Assembly (NCBI RefSeq): GCF_017308975.1
Contig: NZ_JADWPD010000035.1
Span: 1-64,000, forward strand
Direction of reading: 5' to 3'
Source: Amycolatopsis sp. MtRt-6
GTDB taxonomy: Bacteria; Actinomycetota; Actinomycetes; Mycobacteriales; Pseudonocardiaceae
Length of the DNA stretch: 64,000 nt
Part shown: positions 14,681 to 22,223 of the stretch, piece after piece
Layout of the letters: every line of letters begins with the position of its first letter
Position numbering within the stretch: the first letter of the stretch is position 1
The notes under the pieces: model-generated
The model's database searches: none
Told to the model about the DNA's origin: nothing
Seen by the model: only the letters and a program-made list of their open reading frames with translations
Program-made: the position numbers and the translations under genes

Positions 14681-17422
14681 GTGAGCCCGAGTGAGAAGAC
14701 GACCGTTGCCAACGCCACAGGAACCACGAGTGTCGCCGAGCGGCCGAAGCTGCTGCTGATCGACGGCCATTCCATGGCCTACCGCGCGTTCTTCGCCCTC
14801 CCGGCGGAGAACTTCAAGACGAAGACCGGGCAGGTCACGAACGCGGTCTTCGGCTTCACCTCGATGCTCATCAACCTCCTGCGCGACGAAGCGCCGACCC
14901 ACCTCGCGGTGGCATTCGACCTCTCGCGCAAGACGTTCCGCTCGGAGACCTACGCCGACTACAAGGCGAACCGCAGCACCACGCCGGACGAGTTCCGCGG
15001 TCAAGTCGACCTGGTCAAGGACGTGCTGCGGGTGCTCGGCATCCCGTCGCTGGTGAAGGAGAACTTCGAGGCCGACGACATCATCGCCACGCTCACCACG
15101 CAGGCGACGGCCGACGGCTTCGACGTCCTCATCTGTACCGGCGACCGCGACGCGCTGCAGCTGGTCACCGAGCAGGTCACCGTGCTCTATCCGAAGCGCG
15201 GCGTCTCGGAGATGACCCGGTTCACGCCGGACGCCGTCGAGGAGAAGTACGGGCTCACCCCGCGGCAGTACCCGGACTTCGCCGCGCTGCGCGGCGACCC
15301 GTCGGACAACCTGCCGAGCATCCCGGGTGTCGGCGAGAAGACCGCGGCCAAGTGGATCCGGCAGTTCGGCTCGCTCGGCGACCTGATCGACCGCGTCGAC
15401 GAGGTCAAGGGCAAGGTCGGCGACGCGCTGCGGGCGCACCTGTCCTCGGTCCAGCTCAACCGCCAGCTCACCGAGCTGATCCGCGACGTCGAGCTGGAGG
15501 TCGCGCCGTCCGGGCTCGAGCTGCGCCCGTGGGATCGCGAAGCGATCCACGCGCTGTTCGACGAGCTGGAGTTCCGCATCCTGCGCGACAGGCTCTTCGC
15601 GACACTGCAGAGCGCCGAGCCGGAGGCCGACGAAGGCTTCGAGGTCTCCGGTGCCGCGCTCGCGCCCGGTGCGCTGGGCGCGTGGCTGACGGCGCACGCG
15701 GGCGCGGGCGAGCCGGTGGCGCTGGCCCTCCGCACCGTGGGCACGTCCGTCCGGTCCGACCTGCGCGCGGTCGCCTTCGCGACAGCGGACGGCGAAGGCG
15801 CGTACGTCGACGTCACGGCGATGGACCAGGCCGACGACGCGGCGCTCGCCGCCTGGCTCGCCGACCCGGGCATCCGCAAGACCGGCCACGACCTCAAGGT
15901 CCCGCTGCACGCGATCCGCGCCCGCGGCTGGGTCCTCGCCGGGCTGGCCATGGACACCGCGCTGGCCGCGTACCTGGTGCGGCCCGGGCAGCGCACGTTC
16001 GAGCTCGACGACCTCGCGCTGCGCTACCTGCACCGCGAGCTGCGCTCGGAGACCGACGGTGGCGACGGACAGTTGTCGCTGCTCGACGGCGGCGCGGAAG
16101 GCCTGGAGCAGAAGGAAATCCAGGACGACCTGGTCAAGGCCCGCGCGATCTTCGAGCTGGCCGGTGCGCTGGAGAGGGAGCTGGAGCAGATCGGCGGCGC
16201 GAAGCTGCTCGCCGAGCTGGAGCTGCCGCTGCTGGAAGTCATCACCGAGCTGGAGATCGCCGGCGTCGCCGTCGACCTCGAGCAGCTGACTTCGCTGGAG
16301 GCGCACTACCTTTCGCGCGTCACGCAGGCCGCCGACGAGGCGTACGCGGTGATCGGCAAGCAGATCAACCTCGGCTCGCCGAAGCAGCTGCAGGTCGTGC
16401 TGTTCGACGAGCTCGGCATGCCGAAGACCAAGCGCACCAAGACCGGCTACACCACCGACGCCGAGGCGCTGCAGGGCCTGTTCGAGAAGACCGAGCACCC
16501 GTTCCTGCAGCACATGCTGGAGCACCGCGACGCGACCAAGCTGCGCACGACGGTCGAGGGGCTGATCAAGTCCGTCGCCGACGACGGCCGCATCCACACC
16601 ACGCTGCTGCAGACGATCGCGGCCACCGGACGGCTGTCCTCGACCGAGCCGAACCTGCAGAACATCCCGGTCCGCACCGAGGAAGGCCGCCGCATCCGCG
16701 ACGCCTTCGTCGTCGGCGAGGGCTACACCGAGCTGATGACCGCGGACTACAGCCAGATCGAAATGCGGATCATGGCGCACCTGTCGCAGGACGAAGGCCT
16801 CATCGAGGCGTTCAACAGCGGCGAGGACCTGCACACGTTCGTCGCGTCGCGGGCGTTCTCGATGCCGCCGGAGGAGATCACGCCGGAGCTGCGCTACCGC
16901 GTCAAGGCGATGTCGTACGGCCTCGCGTACGGGTTGTCGGCGTACGGGCTTTCGCAGCAGCTGCGGATTTCCACCGAAGAAGCCAAGGAGCAGATGGAGG
17001 CGTACTTCGCCCGCTTCGGCGGCATCAGCGACTACCTCCACTCGGTGGTCGGCGAAGCGGCGAAGTGCGGGTACACGGAGACGATCTTCGGGCGCCGCCG
17101 CTACCTGCCCGACCTCAACAGCGACAACCGCCAGCGCCGCGAGATGGCCGAGCGGATGGCGCTCAACGCCCCGATCCAGGGCAGCGCGGCCGACATCATC
17201 AAGGTCGCGATGCTCAACGTCCACCGCGCGCTGGTCGAGGCGAAGCTGAAGAGCCGGATCCTGCTGCAGGTCCACGACGAACTGGTGCTGGAAGTCGCGG
17301 AGGGGGAGAAGGAGCAGCTGGAGAAGCTGGTGCGCGAAGGCATGGGCTCGGCGTACGCCCTGGCGGTGCCGCTCGAGGTTTCGGTCGGCTACGGCCGGTC
17401 GTGGAACGAAGCCGCGCACTGA
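14681..17422 (+). CDS. polA: DNA polymerase I
   Basis: About 913 residues from GTG 14681, chosen over the upstream ATG 14636 because of the leaderless -10 box. Order: 5'-nuclease domain (from KLLLIDGHSMAYRAFF, with NFEADDIIATL and GVGEKTAAKW), a degenerate 3'-5' exonuclease-like domain lacking the usual acidic set, and the polymerase domain with motif A (TADYSQIEMRIMAHLS), motif B (RVKAMSYGLAYGLS) and motif C (LLQVHDELVLEV). Motif B has Tyr where E. coli has Phe762. That residue lowers discrimination against dideoxynucleotides and is known in mycobacterial PolA. It acts in gap filling, repair and Okazaki-fragment maturation. A hairpin follows the stop. Confidence 0.98.
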   Translation: MSPSEKTTVANATGTTSVAERPKLLLIDGHSMAYRAFFALPAENFKTKTGQVTNAVFGFTSMLINLLRDEAPTHLAVAFDLSRKTFRSETYADYKANRSTTPDEFRGQVDLVKDVLRVLGIPSLVKENFEADDIIATLTTQATADGFDVLICTGDRDALQLVTEQVTVLYPKRGVSEMTRFTPDAVEEKYGLTPRQYPDFAALRGDPSDNLPSIPGVGEKTAAKWIRQFGSLGDLIDRVDEVKGKVGDALRAHLSSVQLNRQLTELIRDVELEVAPSGLELRPWDREAIHALFDELEFRILRDRLFATLQSAEPEADEGFEVSGAALAPGALGAWLTAHAGAGEPVALALRTVGTSVRSDLRAVAFATADGEGAYVDVTAMDQADDAALAAWLADPGIRKTGHDLKVPLHAIRARGWVLAGLAMDTALAAYLVRPGQRTFELDDLALRYLHRELRSETDGGDGQLSLLDGGAEGLEQKEIQDDLVKARAIFELAGALERELEQIGGAKLLAELELPLLEVITELEIAGVAVDLEQLTSLEAHYLSRVTQAADEAYAVIGKQINLGSPKQLQVVLFDELGMPKTKRTKTGYTTDAEALQGLFEKTEHPFLQHMLEHRDATKLRTTVEGLIKSVADDGRIHTTLLQTIAATGRLSSTEPNLQNIPVRTEEGRRIRDAFVVGEGYTELMTADYSQIEMRIMAHLSQDEGLIEAFNSGEDLHTFVASRAFSMPPEEITPELRYRVKAMSYGLAYGLSAYGLSQQLRISTEEAKEQMEAYFARFGGISDYLHSVVGEAAKCGYTETIFGRRRYLPDLNSDNRQRREMAERMALNAPIQGSAADIIKVAMLNVHRALVEAKLKSRILLQVHDELVLEVAEGEKEQLEKLVREGMGSAYALAVPLEVSVGYGRSWNEAAH

Positions 17423-17431
17423 GATCGCTCT

Positions 17432-17463
17432 GCGTCACGGCCCGGATCACCGGGTCGTGACGC
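17432..17463 (+). terminator. polA terminator hairpin
   Basis: A 14-bp stem including one G-T pair (GCGTCACGGCCCGG, loop ATCA, CCGGGTCGTGACGC) starts 10 nt after the polA stop. Confidence 0.8.
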
Positions 17464-17519
17464 GGAAGTGCTCGGGCGGTCGTCGTCGGGTGTCACGCTC
17501 CGCGGCGATGCTGGGCGGC

Positions 17520-18047
17520 ATGGCCAGTGACTTCCAGCGGCGCAAGATCTCCGGCGTCTTCGGCGCCATGGACGCCGACGGCGACGGGTTCCTGACGGAG
17601 ACCGACTTCCGCGCGCTCACCGCGCGGTGGCTCGACCTCCGCGGCACCGACGCCGGCACGCCGGCGGGGCAGCGGCTCGCCGCGATCATGATGGGCTGGT
17701 GGGGCACCCTCGACGACGCCGCCGGCCGCGGCGGCAAGGTCAGCCTCGACCAGGTGCTCCAGGTCGTCGACGTGCTCCCGGAAATGCCGGGCGCCGTCAC
17801 CGGCACCGCGGAGGCGATGTTCGAAGCCGTCGACGAAAACGGTGACGGCGCCATCTCCGCCGCCGAGTACGACCGCATGATCGCGGCCTGGAACGGCGTC
17901 GGCGCACCGTCCGGCGACGTCTTCGCCCTCCTCGACTCCGACGGCGACGGCCGCCTGTCGCGCGCGGAATTCACCCGGCACTGGTTCGAGTTCTGGGCCG
18001 GCGACGACCCGGCCGCGCCGGGCAGCAGTGTGTTCGGCCGCTTCTGA
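17520..18047 (+). CDS. calerythrin-like EF-hand calcium-binding protein
   Basis: About 175 residues. I take ATG 17520 (MASDFQRRKISGVF) as start; ATG 17508 and GTG/ATG codons upstream are possible. Three canonical EF-hand loops are visible: DADGDGFLTETDF (near residue 19), DENGDGAISAAEY and DSDGDGRLSRAEF. A fourth region (DDAAGRGGKVSLDQ, second in order) has lost calcium ligands. Four hands with an atypical second one is the layout of actinobacterial calerythrin/CalD-type proteins, cytosolic calcium buffers or sensors. It follows polA after the terminator and is probably transcribed alone. Confidence 0.88.
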   Translation: MASDFQRRKISGVFGAMDADGDGFLTETDFRALTARWLDLRGTDAGTPAGQRLAAIMMGWWGTLDDAAGRGGKVSLDQVLQVVDVLPEMPGAVTGTAEAMFEAVDENGDGAISAAEYDRMIAAWNGVGAPSGDVFALLDSDGDGRLSRAEFTRHWFEFWAGDDPAAPGSSVFGRF

Positions 18048-18136
18048 ACGCGCGTTGTGCCGAACGGAGGACTCCGTTCGGGTGAGCGATTACTGATCGG
18101 TAAGGGAGTCGGTGCCGACGCGCGGCGATCACGGCG

Positions 18137-18142
18137 TAGGGT
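18137..18142 (+). promoter_or_regulatory. TAGGGT -10 box, leaderless start of the trypsin-fold gene
   Basis: TAGGGT, 7 nt, then ATG 18150; no Shine-Dalgarno. This decides the start in favour of 18150. Confidence 0.55.
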
Positions 18143-18149
18143 CCGCCGA

Positions 18150-19751
18150 ATGGGGTTCGAGCGTGAGCGACGACGCTGGCGGGTCCGGTTGCACGACGAA
18201 CTCGGCCGGGTGTGCGGGGCGGGCACGGTACTGGACGAGTACCACGTGCTCACGAGCGCGCACGTCGTCGAGACCGCCGGTGGCCCCCGAGCCGCGTTGA
18301 GCGTCGACTTCGTCGGCTTGGCCGAGGCGCTGCCCGGCGCCGCGACCGTCGTCGAAGGGTGCTGGGTGCCGTCCGACGGCGGCGGCAACGGCGATCTCGC
18401 GCTGCTGCGCCTGGAACGCCCGGAGTCCCGCGTGTTCCGCGCGCCGCTGCACCGCATGCCGCTGGGCGAGCACCAGCTCGTCCGCGCGTTCGGGTTCCCG
18501 CCGGGCTCGGTCGGCCGCTGGACGCACGCCCGGCTCGGCGGCCCGGAACAGACCGGCGGCGAGTGGGTCCGCCTCTTCCGCACGGCCGAAGCGGAGCCGC
18601 TCGGCCCCGGCTTCGGCGGCACGGCGGTGCTCGACGAGGCGACCGGCCACGTCGTCGGCATGGTCGTCGGCAAGGACACCGGCACCTGGATGGTGCCGGT
18701 GGAGACGATGCTCGGGCACCTGCCCCAGCTGAGCATCTGGACGTCCGGCAGCCCGGCCGTCGACGCGAGCTTCTCGCGTCCGGTCGGCGAGGCCGTCGAC
18801 GTGTCGTTCGTGCAGCGCGTCGCCGACTGGTTCGCCAAGGCCGAGCCGGGCACGGTCTGGGTGGTGGACACCGGCGAGGCCGGCTCCCCGGTGGCGGCGG
18901 CGTTGCGGTTCGGGATCGTGCTCGCCGACCGGGAACGTTCCCTCGGCGTCCCCGGCCTGCCGCCGGCGTTCGGCCCGATGCCCCCGGCGGGCAGCGTCGA
19001 CCTGGCGGTCGACGCGACGGGCCGCACGGCGGACGCGGTCCGCCACCGCATCGCCGACCGGCTGACGACTGGTGTCGCGGGCCGCACCCTGGTCGTCGAC
19101 GCGATCGACGACTCGGCGGAGCCGGACCGGCTGGTCGGCGAGGTGCTGGCACCGTTGGCCGGCCGCGCGGCCGAGCTGGGTCTCCGGCTGCTGCTGGGCT
19201 TCCGGGAGGAATCGTCGCCGGGGGTGGCGGCGGTCCGGGCGAGCACGGGCCAGGCCCGCCCGGCCCCGGACGACCTCGCCGGGCGCCTGGAGGTTCTCAC
19301 CCAGGCGGTGGCGGAGCTGGCGGAGATCGAGGCGTACCAGTTGCGCGTGGCGACGCGTTTCACGGGTGTCGCGATGCTGCCGGCCCGGGCACAGCGGCTT
19401 CGCGGGGCACTGAAGCAGCTCCGGTCGGCGGAGGTGGACGGCGACGCGGAGTGGGTCGAGCGCCACATAGACAGCCACGAGCACGCGGTGGCCCCGGCGG
19501 TGGAAGACGGCCGCCGCCAGCGCGCGGTCCTCGACGGTCTGGTGGCCCGCCGCGAGGAGCTGCGGGCCCGCTTGGCGGGCGACCACGAGCTGGCTCGCGA
19601 GTACGGCCTGGTGGGAGACCCGGAGATCGAGCAGGCGTACATCCCGGCAAAGAGGTTGCTGATCGACGGCCCCTGCGAGCTGACAGCGGCGGCCACGGCG
19701 GTGGACACGTATGCGGCGGCGGTCCGGGCTCGCATCGAGGACCGCGGCTGA
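18150..19751 (+). CDS. trypsin-fold protein lacking the catalytic serine, with a helical C-terminal region
   Basis: 533 residues. The N-terminal half is trypsin-like: GAGTVLDEYHVLTSAHVV gives His38, GNGDLALLRL gives Asp82, but the nucleophile position reads PGFGGTAVLDE, with Gly156 (GGC, 18615-18617) where related actinobacterial proteins usually have Ser in GFSG. It is therefore probably not a working protease by the usual mechanism. The rest lacks a clear P-loop and ends in helices (about 400-530, RLRGALKQLRSAE). Trypsin-like domains of this sort occur in conflict or signalling systems in actinomycetes with an effector module attached. No partner gene is adjacent. The function is unknown. 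Confidence 0.7.
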   Translation: MGFERERRRWRVRLHDELGRVCGAGTVLDEYHVLTSAHVVETAGGPRAALSVDFVGLAEALPGAATVVEGCWVPSDGGGNGDLALLRLERPESRVFRAPLHRMPLGEHQLVRAFGFPPGSVGRWTHARLGGPEQTGGEWVRLFRTAEAEPLGPGFGGTAVLDEATGHVVGMVVGKDTGTWMVPVETMLGHLPQLSIWTSGSPAVDASFSRPVGEAVDVSFVQRVADWFAKAEPGTVWVVDTGEAGSPVAAALRFGIVLADRERSLGVPGLPPAFGPMPPAGSVDLAVDATGRTADAVRHRIADRLTTGVAGRTLVVDAIDDSAEPDRLVGEVLAPLAGRAAELGLRLLLGFREESSPGVAAVRASTGQARPAPDDLAGRLEVLTQAVAELAEIEAYQLRVATRFTGVAMLPARAQRLRGALKQLRSAEVDGDAEWVERHIDSHEHAVAPAVEDGRRQRAVLDGLVARREELRARLAGDHELAREYGLVGDPEIEQAYIPAKRLLIDGPCELTAAATAVDTYAAAVRARIEDRG

Positions 19752-19840
19752 GCGGCACCGGGCCTGCGGGTGGCGAGCTTGCGGGCGCCGGAATTGTCGG
19801 TGCCTGCCGGTAGCGTAGGAAACGGGGGGCGCCCCCGCGG

Positions 19841-19888
19841 GCGGGTGCCGGGCCGGGCGGGTGCCGGGCCGGACGGGTGCCGGGCCGG
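19841..19888. repeat. three tandem 16-bp repeats
   Basis: GCGGGTGCCGGGCCGG occurs three times head to tail; the third copy begins ACGGG. It sits in the 165-nt gap between the convergent trypsin-fold gene and the oxidoreductase gene. It may form GC-rich structure that helps end transcription. Confidence 0.8.
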
Positions 19889-19916
19889 GCGGCGTCGGCC
19901 ACCTTGGCCCAGGCGC

Positions 19917-20834
19917 CTACACCGTGAGGACGACCTTCCCCCGCAGGTGACCCCGCTCGATCAGCCGGTGCGCGTCGGCGATCCGCTCGAACGGAAACGT
20001 CTCCTGCACATGAACCCGCAGCTTGCCCTCCTCGGCAAGCCCGGCAAGCCCCCGCAACGCCACCGGATCCGGATCGACCCCGATCCCGCTGAACCGCCGT
20101 CCGGCCGCCGCGAACCGGGCGGCGAGCTCGACGTCCTCGTCCGCCACCGCCGTCACGAGGTGGCCTCCCGGGCGGAGCACGTCGAGCGACCGTGCGGCGA
20201 CCTCGCCCCCGAGCGTGTCCAGCACGACGTCGACCTCGCCGGTGAAACCGCCCGCCGCGTAGTCGACGAACTCGTCCGCGCCCAGGCCGAGCACGAACTC
20301 CCGCTTGCTCGCGCTCGCCGTGGCGATCACGTGCGCCCCGAGCGACTTCGCCAGCTGGATCGCCACGTGGCCGACCCCGCCGCCACCGCCGTGCACCAGT
20401 ACCCGGTCGCCCGCCGATATCCCCGCCAGGTCGACCAAGCCCTGCCACGCCGTCAACCCGGCGATCGGCAACGCCGCCGCCTCGATGTGCGACAGCGCGG
20501 CCGGCTTGCGCGTCAGGTGCAACGCCGGTGCGGCCACGAACTCGGCGTACCCGCCCGCCGCCCGCGGGAACAGCGGCATCCCGAACACCTCGTCGCCCGG
20601 GCGGAAGCGCCACGTTTGCGACTCCACGACCACGCCGCTGACATCCCAGCCGAGCACGAACGGCGGCCGGCCGAGCAACGGGAACTCGCCGGCGCGCAGG
20701 CGCGGCTCCAGGGGGTTGAGGCCGATCGCCGCGACCCGGACGAGGACTTCGGTCGGCCGGGGCCGGGGTTCGGGTGCGTCCACGATGGTGAGGACTTCGG
20801 GGCCGCCGTACGTGTGCTGGGTGATGACTCGCAT
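19917..20834 (-). CDS. zinc-independent quinone oxidoreductase (MDR family)
   Basis: 305 residues from ATG 20834, preceded on the minus strand by GTGGAGGC; the longer frame upstream is not protein-like. The N-terminal GroES-like domain begins MRVITQHTYGGPEVLTIV. The Rossmann nucleotide-binding motif is VLVHGGGGGVGHVAIQLAKSLGAHV, with the substrate-domain end FERIADAHRLIERGHLRGKVVL. Catalytic zinc ligands are absent, as in NADPH:quinone reductases. It faces the divergent AraC gene, which probably controls it. Confidence 0.93.
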   Translation of the reverse strand: MRVITQHTYGGPEVLTIVDAPEPRPRPTEVLVRVAAIGLNPLEPRLRAGEFPLLGRPPFVLGWDVSGVVVESQTWRFRPGDEVFGMPLFPRAAGGYAEFVAAPALHLTRKPAALSHIEAAALPIAGLTAWQGLVDLAGISAGDRVLVHGGGGGVGHVAIQLAKSLGAHVIATASASKREFVLGLGADEFVDYAAGGFTGEVDVVLDTLGGEVAARSLDVLRPGGHLVTAVADEDVELAARFAAAGRRFSGIGVDPDPVALRGLAGLAEEGKLRVHVQETFPFERIADAHRLIERGHLRGKVVLTV

Positions 20835-20906
20835 GCCTCCACGATGGCCGCCGCCGCGAAGGCGTACCACCGGTGTCCCGACAGGAAATTTCGGAAACCC
20901 GCCAAC

Positions 20907-20912
20907 TAGGCT
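20907..20912 (+). promoter_or_regulatory. TAGGCT -10 box, leaderless start of the AraC gene
   Basis: TAGGCT, 7 nt, then ATG 20920. The 85-nt divergent gap to the oxidoreductase gene must hold both promoters and any AraC site. Confidence 0.55.
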
Positions 20913-20919
20913 GATGACC

Positions 20920-21654
20920 ATGACCGAACCGGCCTGCGGGCCGTTGGCCCACGGCGCGGCCGTCCCCGCGCACTCCCACGACTTCGGCCAGCTGCGGTAC
21001 GCCGCCGCCGGGGCGCTGGTCACCACGACCACGGCCGGCACCTGGGTGGCCCCGGCGAACCGCATCACGTGGGTGCCGCCGTTCCACGTGCACAGCAGCC
21101 GCGCGCACGGCGAGACCGACCTCCGGCTGCTCGAAGTCCCCCAGGCGCTGGCCGGGCAGCTGCCGGCGGAGCCCTCGGTGTTCGCGGCCGGGCCGCTGCT
21201 GCGCGAGGCGTACCTGGCCGTGCACACCGAACCGGCCGGCAGTCCCCGCGCCCGGCTGCTCCTCGACGTCGTCCGCGTCGAGCTCGTCCGCGCCCCGCGG
21301 GAGCCGCTGCGCCTCCCGGAGCCGCGCAGCGACCGCCTCAAAGCCGTCACCGACCTGCTGCACGCCGATCCGGCGACCCCCGCGACCCTGGCCGAGCTGG
21401 GCCGCCGGACCGGCTCGAGCGAACGCACGCTCAGCCGGCTCTTCGGCAGCGAGCTGTCGATGAGCTTCCCCCAGTGGCGCACGCTGCTGCGCGTCCAGCG
21501 GGCCGTGCTCGAACTCGGCGACGGCGTCTCGGTCACCGCCACCGCGACGCGGCTGGGCTGGGCGAATCCGGGCAGCTTCATCGAAGCCTTCACCGCGCTC
21601 GTCGGCCGGACCCCCGGCCGCTACCGGAAGGAAGCGGCGACCCGCACGGCCTAG
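20920..21654 (+). CDS. AraC-family regulator with cupin sensor
   Basis: 244 residues from ATG 20920 (ATG 20914 is also in frame). A small cupin-like sensor (PAHSHDFGQLRYAAAGAL through ITWVPPFHVHSS) precedes two HTH motifs at about 150-240 (LAELGRRTGSSERTLSRLFGSE and VTATATRLGWANPGSFIEAF). This is the layout of AraC regulators that replace a ligand-bound repressor next to an oxidoreductase gene. It ends in a CTAG tetramer shared with the convergent TetR gene. Confidence 0.9.
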   Translation: MTEPACGPLAHGAAVPAHSHDFGQLRYAAAGALVTTTTAGTWVAPANRITWVPPFHVHSSRAHGETDLRLLEVPQALAGQLPAEPSVFAAGPLLREAYLAVHTEPAGSPRARLLLDVVRVELVRAPREPLRLPEPRSDRLKAVTDLLHADPATPATLAELGRRTGSSERTLSRLFGSELSMSFPQWRTLLRVQRAVLELGDGVSVTATATRLGWANPGSFIEAFTALVGRTPGRYRKEAATRTA

Positions 21655-22223
21655 CGGTGCCCCAGGCCGCGGATCAGCACCATCACCGCGTCCCGCACCT
21701 CCGCCCGGGTCCGCTGCGGCCCGAACACCTGCCAGTCCAGCGCCACCACCAGCATCGTGCCGAACAGGCCCGCCGCCGCGGTGGGGATCTCCACGCCCGC
21801 CGGCAGCCGGCCCGCCGACTCCAGGCGGGTCAGCTGCTGCTTCACGATCGAGATGATCTCCTCGCGCAGCAACGACAGCGTCCCGTGCCACTGGCCCGGT
21901 GTCCGCCACAGCTCGCTCACCAGGATCTGCGAGAACCCCGGGTACTGCGCGATGAACTCCAGCGTCGTGTCGACCTGCGCCTCGATCACGTCGAGCGGGT
22001 CATCCGAAGACACCGCGTCGCGCAGCCGACCGGCCAGCATGTCCACGCCGTAGCGCAGCAGCGCGTCGACCAGGCCGTCCTTGGACCCGAAGTTGTAGTA
22101 CACCGTGCCCTTCGCGACGCCCGCCGCCGCCGCGATGTCGTCGACCGTCAGGCCCACCAGGCCCCGGCTCTTCGAGAGCTCCAGCGTGGCCTCGAAGAGC
22201 TTCTGCTTCGTCGCGCCGCTCAC
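21651..22223 (-). CDS. TetR-family repressor of the YhgE operon
   Basis: 190 residues from GTG 22223, which overlaps the stop of the YhgE gene as GTGA (22220-22223). The HTH is LTVDDIAAAAGVAKGTVYYNFGSK (residues about 25-48); the C-terminal ligand domain is helical. It is the third gene of a tight three-gene minus-strand operon, headed by a palindrome at 24868-24893 that fits a TetR operator. The system therefore looks autoregulated, with an unknown lipophilic or cationic inducer as for other TetR efflux repressors. Confidence 0.9.
   Translation of the reverse strand: MSGATKQKLFEATLELSKSRGLVGLTVDDIAAAAGVAKGTVYYNFGSKDGLVDALLRYGVDMLAGRLRDAVSSDDPLDVIEAQVDTTLEFIAQYPGFSQILVSELWRTPGQWHGTLSLLREEIISIVKQQLTRLESAGRLPAGVEIPTAAAGLFGTMLVVALDWQVFGPQRTRAEVRDAVMVLIRGLGHR

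Noticed and set aside
14615..17419. Long open frame antisense to polA (about 934 codons)
   Set aside because: It mirrors a certain gene in a very high-GC genome; its translation is repetitive in Arg/Val/Asp/Leu and has no domain.
17447..19735. Antisense frame of about 760 codons over the EF-hand and trypsin-fold genes
   Set aside because: Ser/Arg/Thr-rich shadow with no motif; the plus-strand genes explain the DNA.
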